27,826 nt of DNA from an uncultured Collinsella sp. (GTDB lineage: Bacteria > Actinomycetota > Coriobacteriia > Coriobacteriales > Coriobacteriaceae): NCBI GenBank assembly GCA_902494555.1, contig CABUTR010000023.1:1-27826 (forward strand), written 5' to 3'. A program made the translations under genes and the position numbers. Under the pieces are notes generated by a model, which worked only from the letters and a program-made list of their open reading frames with translations, did not search any database and was not told the DNA's origin. Within the stretch, counting starts at the first letter, position 1. The number at the start of each line of letters is the position of its first letter. This document shows positions 22,673 to 27,826 of this stretch, one piece after another.

Positions 22673-22951
22673 ATGCCGGGAGAGGGTTTTAAGGCGCTTG
22701 CCGATCCAACGCGACGGCGCATTTTGGAGTTGCTGCGCGAGGGCAATTGCACGGCGGGGGAGCTTGCCGAGCATTTCGATATCAGTAAGCCGTCGCTAAG
22801 CCATCACTTGGCGACGCTCAAAAATGCCGGGTTGGTGACCGACGAGCGCCATGGCCAAAACATCGTATACAGCTTAAACACCACCGTCATGCAGGATTTA
22901 ATTGGCTGGTTTATGGGCTTTACAAACACTGAAGGTGATAAGGATGAATAA
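22673..22951 (+). CDS. ArsR/SdpR-like autorepressor
   Basis: Winged-helix transcription repressor of 92 residues. FKALADPTRRRILELL, CTAGELAEHFDISKPSLSHHLATLKNAGLV and HGQNIVYSLN form the helix-turn-helix and wing. Metal-binding ELCVCDL-type cysteines are absent, which points to the SdpR-like branch and not to arsenic or metal sensing. The ATG at 22673 is chosen because GAGGAGG lies 5 nt upstream. It overlaps the sdpI-like gene by 8 nt. In B. subtilis SdpR is sequestered by SdpI at the membrane when a toxin is bound; a similar signal route is possible here. Confidence 0.9.
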   Translation: MPGEGFKALADPTRRRILELLREGNCTAGELAEHFDISKPSLSHHLATLKNAGLVTDERHGQNIVYSLNTTVMQDLIGWFMGFTNTEGDKDE

Positions 22952-23648
22952 CGAAAACAAGGGCATTCACCCCACGGGGGTATCGTCGCGCGTGTGGATT
23001 GCGCTGGTCGCTCTGTGCGTCGCCAATGTCGTAGCGCACCTCATGGTGATGCCGAGCTTGCCTGCGCAGATTCCCACGCACTGGGGCGCGAACGGCGCCG
23101 TCGACGGTTGGGGTCCTAGCTGGATGGCCTCCGCGCTCGGCGCGCTGCCTCTGGCGCTTCTCGCAATGTTCTGCGTGGTGCCGCGCATCGACCCCAAAGG
23201 CGAGGCATATCGAACCTCGGGCAAGTTCTATCAGGGCTTCGTAATCGCCTTCACCTTGTTCATGTGCGCCATAAGCTGGCTGGGAGAGCTTACGGTCTGG
23301 GGCGTGGTGCCGGCGGTCGGTTCGGTTAACGTGCTGATTTCCGGTGTTGTCGGTTTGCTGTTCATCGGCGTAGGCAACTACTTGCCGCGTGTGAAGCAGA
23401 ACTATACGCTCGGTATCAAGACACCTTGGGCGCTTGCCGATCCCGAGAACTGGCGCCGTACGCAGCGTTTTGGCGGCGCCTGCTTTATGGTGCTGGGTAT
23501 TGGCCTGATTGTGATGGGCGTGGCAGGCAGCGTGCTTTCGAGTGAAGTCGTCGCCGCGGTGATTGCGGTTCTGGCGTTTGGTTCGGTTGGAGCCGTCTAC
23601 GTCTACTCGTATCTGTTGTGGCGCAAATCGCAGCGAGCCGCTCGTTAA
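22944..23648 (+). CDS. SdpI family membrane protein (DUF1648 + SdpI)
   Basis: Membrane protein of 234 residues with about six hydrophobic segments. The first part carries the DUF1648 signature LPAQIPTHWGANGAVDGWGPSW after the first helix; the second carries the SdpI signature GNYLPRVKQNYTLGIKTPWALADPENWRRTQRFGG. In B. subtilis SdpI protects against the SDP toxin and titrates SdpR. The ATG at 22944 has AAGGTG upstream and overlaps the repressor gene, so the two are co-translated. No toxin-like small gene was found beside them. Confidence 0.9.
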   Translation: MNNENKGIHPTGVSSRVWIALVALCVANVVAHLMVMPSLPAQIPTHWGANGAVDGWGPSWMASALGALPLALLAMFCVVPRIDPKGEAYRTSGKFYQGFVIAFTLFMCAISWLGELTVWGVVPAVGSVNVLISGVVGLLFIGVGNYLPRVKQNYTLGIKTPWALADPENWRRTQRFGGACFMVLGIGLIVMGVAGSVLSSEVVAAVIAVLAFGSVGAVYVYSYLLWRKSQRAAR

Positions 23649-23713
23649 GGTTGCGGAAAACTAACGTACGCAGTTCATAGTATGTTCCGGGGGACTTTTC
23701 CCAGGTAGTATTA

Positions 23714-23741
23714 GGGGGTGTGGGCAACCATGCCCCTTTTT
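23714..23741 (+). terminator. Terminator after the sdpI-like gene
   Basis: GGGG-(G)-TGTGG pairs with CCATGCCCC around a GCAA loop, followed by TTTTT. Confidence 0.75.
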
Positions 23742-23832
23742 CGTTACGTTTCAGAGCTGGTTTCCTCATTTCGTTTCTACTAAAGCGAATCAAGAATAGG
23801 GAAACAGCAGGTAGAAAGGATAGAACAGGCAA

Positions 23833-25512
23833 ATGGCAGAGTTTATCTACCAGATGTATCAGGCTCGCAAGGCCCATGGCGACAAGGTAATCCTTGACGA
23901 CGTGACCCTGAGCTTCTACCCCGGTGCCAAGATCGGCGTCGTGGGTCCCAACGGCATGGGCAAGTCGACCCTGCTCAAGATCATGGCCGGCATCGAGGAA
24001 GTTTCCAACGGCGATGCCAGGCTCACCCCCGGCTACACCGTGGGTATCCTGCAACAGGAGCCGCCGCTCGACGACGACAAGACCGTCATCGAGAACGTGC
24101 GCATGGCGTTTGGCGACATGATTGCCAAGGTCGATCGCTTCAACAAGATCGGCGAGGAGATGTGCGACCCGGACTGCGACATGGACGCCCTCATGGCCGA
24201 GATGGGCAAGCTCCAGGACGAGATCGACGCCGCTGATGGCTGGGATATCGATTCCAAGCTCGGCCAGGCCATGGACGCCCTGCAGCTGCCCGATTCCGAC
24301 ATGCCGGTCAACGTGCTTTCCGGCGGCGAGCGCCGTCGCGTGGCCCTGTGCGAGCTGCTGCTCGAGGCTCCCGACCTGCTGCTGCTTGACGAGCCCACAA
24401 ACCACCTAGACGCTGAGTCGATCCTGTGGCTCGAGCACTTCCTTCACAACTACCAGGGCGCGGTGCTTGCCGTCACGCACGATCGCTACTTCCTGGATAA
24501 CGTTGCCGAGTGGATCTGCGAGGTCGACCGCGGTCACCTTTATCCCTACAAGGGCAACTACTCCACGTATCTGGAGACCAAGGCCGCCCGTATCGAGGCG
24601 CAGGGCAACCGCGACGCCAAGCTCGCCAAGCGCATGGAGGCCGAGCTCGAGTGGGTACGCAGCTCGCCCAAGGCTCGCCAGGCCAAGAACAAGGCTCGTC
24701 TGGCTCGCTACGAGGAGATGGAGGCCGAGGCCCGCGCAAGCCAGAAGCTCGACTGGACCGATATCCGCATTCCCGTTGGACCGCGTTTGGGTAACAAGGT
24801 GCTCGAGGCCCATCACCTGCACAAGGAATTCGACGGTCGCGTGCTCATCGACGACCTTTCGTTCACCCTGCCGCGCAACGGCATCGTGGGCGTCATCGGC
24901 CCCAACGGTGTCGGTAAGACCACGCTGTTCAAGACCATCGTGGGCCTGGAGCCGCTGACTTCGGGCGAGCTCGAGGTGGGCGAGACCGTCAAGATCTCCT
25001 ATGTCGATCAGAACCGTTCTGGCATCGACCCCGATAAGAACCTGTGGGAGGTCGTCTCGGACGGCCTGGACCACATGATGGTCGGCGAGACCGAGGTTCC
25101 GAGCCGTGCTTATGTGGCGAGCTTTGGCTTTAAGGGCCAGGACCAGCAGAAGCGCGCTGGCGTACTCTCCGGTGGCGAGCGCAACCGTCTGAACCTGGCG
25201 CTCACGCTCAAGCAGGGCGGCAACCTGCTGCTCCTCGACGAGCCCACGAACGATCTCGACGTCGAGACGCTGTCCTCACTCGAGGCGGCGCTGCTCGAGT
25301 TCCCGGGCTGCTCGGTGGTTATTAGCCACGACCGTATGTTCCTGGACCGCGTCGCCACGCACATTCTGGCGTGGGAGGGCACCGACGAGAATCCGGGCAA
25401 CTGGTATTGGTTCGAGGGCAACTTCGAGGCCTATCAGGCCAACCGCATCGAGCGCCTGGGCGAGGACGCAGCCCAGCCGCATCGTATTCACCGCAAGCTG
25501 ACGCGTGACTAG
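23833..25512 (+). CDS. ettA: ABC-F ATPase EttA (energy-dependent translational throttle)
   Basis: Soluble twin-ATPase of 559 residues that binds the ribosomal E site and tunes translation to energy status. Walker A sequences are GPNGMGKST (38-46) and GPNGVGKTT; both signature motifs read LSGGER, with Walker B LLLLDEPTNHLD and LLLLDEPTNDLD. The first domain holds the EttA arm insertion (FNKIGEEMCDPDCDMDALM region), and the linker carries the basic EWVRSSPKARQAKNKARL segment typical of EttA. Length matches E. coli EttA. It has the GC3-rich codon use of a highly expressed gene. The ribosome binding site (AAAGGA) is rather far from the ATG. Confidence 0.95.
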   Translation: MAEFIYQMYQARKAHGDKVILDDVTLSFYPGAKIGVVGPNGMGKSTLLKIMAGIEEVSNGDARLTPGYTVGILQQEPPLDDDKTVIENVRMAFGDMIAKVDRFNKIGEEMCDPDCDMDALMAEMGKLQDEIDAADGWDIDSKLGQAMDALQLPDSDMPVNVLSGGERRRVALCELLLEAPDLLLLDEPTNHLDAESILWLEHFLHNYQGAVLAVTHDRYFLDNVAEWICEVDRGHLYPYKGNYSTYLETKAARIEAQGNRDAKLAKRMEAELEWVRSSPKARQAKNKARLARYEEMEAEARASQKLDWTDIRIPVGPRLGNKVLEAHHLHKEFDGRVLIDDLSFTLPRNGIVGVIGPNGVGKTTLFKTIVGLEPLTSGELEVGETVKISYVDQNRSGIDPDKNLWEVVSDGLDHMMVGETEVPSRAYVASFGFKGQDQQKRAGVLSGGERNRLNLALTLKQGGNLLLLDEPTNDLDVETLSSLEAALLEFPGCSVVISHDRMFLDRVATHILAWEGTDENPGNWYWFEGNFEAYQANRIERLGEDAAQPHRIHRKLTRD

Positions 25513-25515
25513 ATC

Positions 25516-25542
25516 GTTACGCGGTTTTCCAAACCGCGTAAC
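25516..25542 (+). terminator. Hairpin after ettA
   Basis: Perfect 12-bp arms (GTTACGCGGTTT and its complement) with a 3-nt loop begin 3 nt after the stop codon. No T-run follows, so termination may need the later hairpins. Confidence 0.55.
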
Positions 25543-25555
25543 TGCTCGACGCTGC

Positions 25556-25653
25556 AAATGTCCCAGAGCGGCAATCTGACGTTCAATCGTCGCTTGCGTA
25601 CCGAAGTACGCGGCGCTCCTCTTTCACGTCACCTTGCTCGCTCTGGGACATTT
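25556..25653. repeat. Branched palindromic element of about 98 nt
   Basis: AAATGTCCCAGAGCG (25556-25570) and its exact complement (25639-25653) close the element. Inside, TGACGT (25577-25582) pairs with ACGTCA (25626-25631), and GCGTAC-CGAA-GTACGC (25596-25611) forms a tetraloop hairpin extended by CGC/GCG. TTTT follows the right arm. It could be a structured 3' RNA, a MITE-like mobile repeat or a processed sRNA. No transposase is nearby. Confidence 0.6.
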
Positions 25654-25684
25654 TCGCTGGCTTGTGCTCATCCAGGAATAATTA

Positions 25685-25723
25685 AAAACGCGGCGAACGT
25701 TTTTGTGGCGTTCGCCGCGTTTT
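25685..25723 (-). terminator. Terminator of the acidic-linker gene, possibly bidirectional
   Basis: Perfect 15-bp arms (AAAACGCGGCGAACG and its complement) with a 9-nt loop. On the minus strand it ends in TTTTTAAT 1 nt after the stop codon at 25725; on the plus strand it ends in TTTT. Confidence 0.85.
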
Positions 25724-25724
25724 A

Positions 25725-27020
25725 CTATTCGTTTGGTTCTTCGACCTTGTCAATGGCCCAGGTGGCTCCGAGACCGCCGGCGGTGTTGCGGCGGATGCGC
25801 ACGGCAACCTCGCGGCGCTCGCCGGCCTGCGTGTAGTGCAGGGGGAAGCTTGCGCGGTTTCGCGCGGCCTCGATGGTACCGCGCTCGCGGGCGATCCAGT
25901 AGTACTCGCCGACGATGCCGAGCGTGTCGGCGCCGTAGGGGAGATAGGTCGACAGCTGGTGCAAAAGCGGGCCGGGGCAGAAGACCTCGGTTGTGAAATC
26001 GACGGGGAAGTCCTCGGGGATGGCGGGCGCTGCGGGTGCGGGGGCCGGTGCTGCAGCGGGGACCGGAGCCGGTGCGGGAATCTGGTCATAGACAGGTTCG
26101 GATGCGGACTCGATGACGGGTGCAGACTCAGGCACCGGTTCCGGCTTAACTGCGGAATCTGTCGGTTCCACGGAGACGGATGTGTCTTCAGTCTCGGTTT
26201 TGGCATCGGCTTGCGGGGCGTCCTCTGCTTCGACAGGCAGCTTTGCTTCGACCGGCGTGGATGCCATGGTGGTGATGCCGGCGTTGGCGTTCTCGGGGTC
26301 ATAGACAACCGTGAGCGAGATGGCGGGCTGCGGCGTCTCGGGCTCCGGCGTCGACTCGGTAGCGCCTTGATCGGCGGGCTCGTCGGACTGATCGTCCTCG
26401 GCCTCGTTGCCAAAGACATCGCTGTTTTGGAACGCAGACGTCTCGGGTTGGTTAGCGGCTTCTTCGGTTGTCGACTTGGGGGCCTCGTTGAGCTCCACAG
26501 CGGCTTCCTGCTCTGACATGACTTCGGGATCGGTCATGGCGGCGATTTCGGTTTCGGCTTCTGCTGCTACCTCAATAGCGACTTCGATCTCTGTCTCGGG
26601 CTCGGGCTCCGGAGCGACTTCGGCCACGGGCTCGGGACGCTTAACGTGCTTGGGGCGTACAGCCTTGAGGTCTTTCTCGCCGCGCTTTTTCTTTTTGTAG
26701 GACTGCTTGGCACCCTTGGCAGCCTTGGGCTTGTCCTCGCCTTTGGCAAGGGCGGTATCCCAGGCCTCGTTGGCGATGACGGTGGCATACAGGCGACCGC
26801 CCTTAAAGACGGTCAGCTTAATGCAGTCGTCGAGCTCCTCGAGCAGCTCGCGCGTGGACTCAAAGCCTAGGTCATAAGCGGCCATATCGCCGGTGGCGAG
26901 CGCCTCCTCGACCTGCGTCATAAACGTTTGCTTGCCGCATCCGATTGCATCGCGCAGCAGACGATACAGATAGATGTGGTTGCCCAGCGATAGCGTGGGC
27001 TTAACTATTGTCTTGCTCAT
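25725..27020 (-). CDS. Hypothetical protein with two folded ends and a long acidic linker
   Basis: The 431-residue product has a conserved-looking N-terminal part (residues 1 to about 95, ending DLGFESTRELLEELDDCIKLTVFKGGRLYATVI), a basic stretch (KQSYKKKKRGEKDLKAVRPKHVKR, near 110-135), then about 210 residues of Glu/Ala/Pro/Thr-rich low complexity, and a C-terminal part (FPVDFTTEVFCPGPLLHQLSTYLPYG to the end) with a small beta-rich look (SFPLHYTQAGERREVAVRIRRN). The N-terminal part vaguely resembles LOTUS/OST-HTH winged helices, which bind RNA; I treat this as tentative. No signal peptide or membrane helix is seen. The ATG at 27020 has AGAGGAG 7 nt upstream. Confidence 0.75.
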   Translation of the reverse strand: MSKTIVKPTLSLGNHIYLYRLLRDAIGCGKQTFMTQVEEALATGDMAAYDLGFESTRELLEELDDCIKLTVFKGGRLYATVIANEAWDTALAKGEDKPKAAKGAKQSYKKKKRGEKDLKAVRPKHVKRPEPVAEVAPEPEPETEIEVAIEVAAEAETEIAAMTDPEVMSEQEAAVELNEAPKSTTEEAANQPETSAFQNSDVFGNEAEDDQSDEPADQGATESTPEPETPQPAISLTVVYDPENANAGITTMASTPVEAKLPVEAEDAPQADAKTETEDTSVSVEPTDSAVKPEPVPESAPVIESASEPVYDQIPAPAPVPAAAPAPAPAAPAIPEDFPVDFTTEVFCPGPLLHQLSTYLPYGADTLGIVGEYYWIARERGTIEAARNRASFPLHYTQAGERREVAVRIRRNTAGGLGATWAIDKVEEPNE

Positions 27021-27048
27021 GGCAAATCTCCTCTTTACACACCAAAGC

Positions 27049-27054
27049 ATCTTA
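27049..27054 (-). promoter_or_regulatory. Candidate -10 box of the acidic-linker gene
   Basis: TAAGAT on the minus strand, 28 nt upstream of the start codon. No good -35 box is visible at 16-18 nt. Confidence 0.35.
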
Positions 27055-27091
27055 CCATCGCACGGGGCGTGCTACCTCGGCGCCCAAGGCA

Positions 27092-27124
27092 AACGGGCGC
27101 GACCGTTGCCGGTTCGCGCCCGTT
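27092..27124 (-). terminator. Terminator of the Ser/Thr-rich membrane protein gene
   Basis: AACGGGCGCGA pairs perfectly with TCGCGCCCGTT (11 bp), extended by CCG/CGG with one bulge; on the minus strand the stem ends in TTT. Confidence 0.75.
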
Positions 27125-27158
27125 ATACAGGTTGGTTCTCTTTGAGAGGCAAACGTGC

Positions 27159-27826
27159 TTAGTTACCCGATGCCGTGCCTTGGCTCGAGCTGTCAGATGC
27201 CGTGCCGGACGCGGTTCCACTCGAGCTGTTGGTGTTGCCGTTGTCGGTAGATCCCGTACTCGATGTATTGCCGTTCGTCTGGTCGCCCGTGCTCGGTTGA
27301 GAGCCGTCAGTCGTTTGGCTTGAGTCGGTCGTGCCGGACGGCGTGCCACTGTTGGACGTAGAGGAATCGGCACTCTGCGACTGATCAGGGGTGTCCGAAG
27401 ACGAGTTGGTGGATGCGGAGTTGCCCTGCGGGTCGTCCTGCTGGATTTGCGATTGACCAGTGCTATCCGCATCGCTCTCGGTCGTGCGCGACGAAAGGAT
27501 TGGCTCGGGACGCTCACCCAGACCCTCGCCGGCAGTGGTGATAAGGATAGCGCCGGTGCAGGCGATGACCGCGACGATGGCGATGGCGATCGAGAAGATG
27601 ATGACCTTCTTTTGCGTCTGGCTGCGCTCTGCCGCCGCCTTGGCGCGCAGGCTGTTGGGGGCGACGCGCGCCGTGGTCGCGCGCCCCGCAATCTGGCGCA
27701 TCTCCTGCGTAGTCGCGGCGCCGCCCAGGTGCTCCTCGGCATCAAACTCAACGGGCTCATAGGCGCCGGCGGGGTAGTCGACGGCGGTGTGCGTGCCTTT
27801 GAGGGCTTCGGCGCTGGCAGAGATAA
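27159..27826 (-). CDS. Single-pass membrane protein with Ser/Thr/Gly/Asn-rich tail, 5' end outside window
   Basis: The frame is open to the right edge, so the true start probably lies outside; an internal ATG at 27701 would give 180 residues. About 75 cytoplasmic-looking residues (including PVEFDAEEHLGG and a basic RAKAAAERSQTQKK stretch) precede one transmembrane helix (VIIFSIAIAIVAVIACTGAILITT). The remaining 120 residues are almost only Ser, Thr, Gly, Asn, Asp, Gln and Pro with no cysteine, like a wall-spanning or disordered extracellular tail. No family was recognised. It could be a surface stalk or an anchor for a cytoplasmic domain encoded upstream. Confidence 0.7.
   Translation of the reverse strand, partial: ISASAEALKGTHTAVDYPAGAYEPVEFDAEEHLGGAATTQEMRQIAGRATTARVAPNSLRAKAAAERSQTQKKVIIFSIAIAIVAVIACTGAILITTAGEGLGERPEPILSSRTTESDADSTGQSQIQQDDPQGNSASTNSSSDTPDQSQSADSSTSNSGTPSGTTDSSQTTDGSQPSTGDQTNGNTSSTGSTDNGNTNSSSGTASGTASDSSSQGTASGN

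Noticed and set aside
25558..25836. 92-codon plus-strand frame after ettA
   Set aside because: It runs through the branched palindrome and terminator into the antisense of a real gene.
1..27826. CRISPR arrays, tRNA and rRNA genes
   Set aside because: No regular repeat-spacer pattern, tRNA cloverleaf or rRNA segment was recognised by eye; a tRNAscan or Infernal run would settle it.

Overview
The window reads as the chromosome of a moderately high-GC, Gram-positive-style anaerobe. Strong GGAGG-type ribosome binding sites precede most genes, the -10 boxes are often TAAGAT, and the gene set includes a UvrX-like SOS polymerase with a Gram-positive type LexA box, an SdpR/SdpI pair, EttA, TcdA and a fructosamine-type sugar operon. 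Together with the overall protein flavour this suggests a gut Coriobacteriia member such as Collinsella. That assignment is an inference from gene style, not from a marker gene. No tRNA, rRNA, CRISPR array, transposase or integrase was recognised.

Layout. 1-1454 (-) is a Y-family translesion polymerase, cut by the left edge, with a clear promoter overlapped by an SOS box. 1678-2202 (+) encodes only the N-terminal half of an iron-type alcohol dehydrogenase fold and is followed by a long inverted repeat. 2402-4096 (+) is pgi with a strong terminator. 4238-7106 (-) is a three-gene operon: an unrecognised protein, a ClpP-like protease with an intact catalytic triad, and a VirD4/TraG-type ATPase without membrane segments. 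7107-7595 has no gene. 7596-9161 (+) holds two HAD phosphatases.

9312-20699 (+) is the centrepiece. A GntR/HutC regulator is followed by a ten-gene catabolic cluster: YfcC-type carrier, amidohydrolase, FrlC-like epimerase, FrlB/FraB-like SIS deglycase, FrlD-like PfkB kinase, then after an internal terminator a second FrlD-like kinase, a second amidohydrolase-fold protein, a YjbQ protein, a BtpA/SgcQ protein and an FGGY kinase. The core resembles the fructoselysine (frl) pathway: import, epimerisation, phosphorylation of the sugar, then cleavage to glucose 6-phosphate and an amine. The extra genes suggest a broader or different glycation-type or N-/O-substituted sugar substrate. Both amidohydrolase-fold proteins have lost metal-binding residues. 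pgi lies nearby and could take the glucose 6-phosphate onward.

20779-22373 (-) is tatD and tcdA. 22374-22672 holds divergent promoters and a compact candidate small RNA or attenuator with two mutually exclusive folds. 22673-23648 (+) is an SdpR-like repressor and SdpI-like membrane protein with an operator over the promoter. 23833-25512 (+) is ettA. 25513-25724 holds three successive hairpin elements, one a branched palindrome of about 98 nt. 25725-27020 (-) is a long acidic-linker protein and 27159-27826 (-) is a single-pass membrane protein with a Ser/Thr/Gly-rich tail, cut by the right edge.
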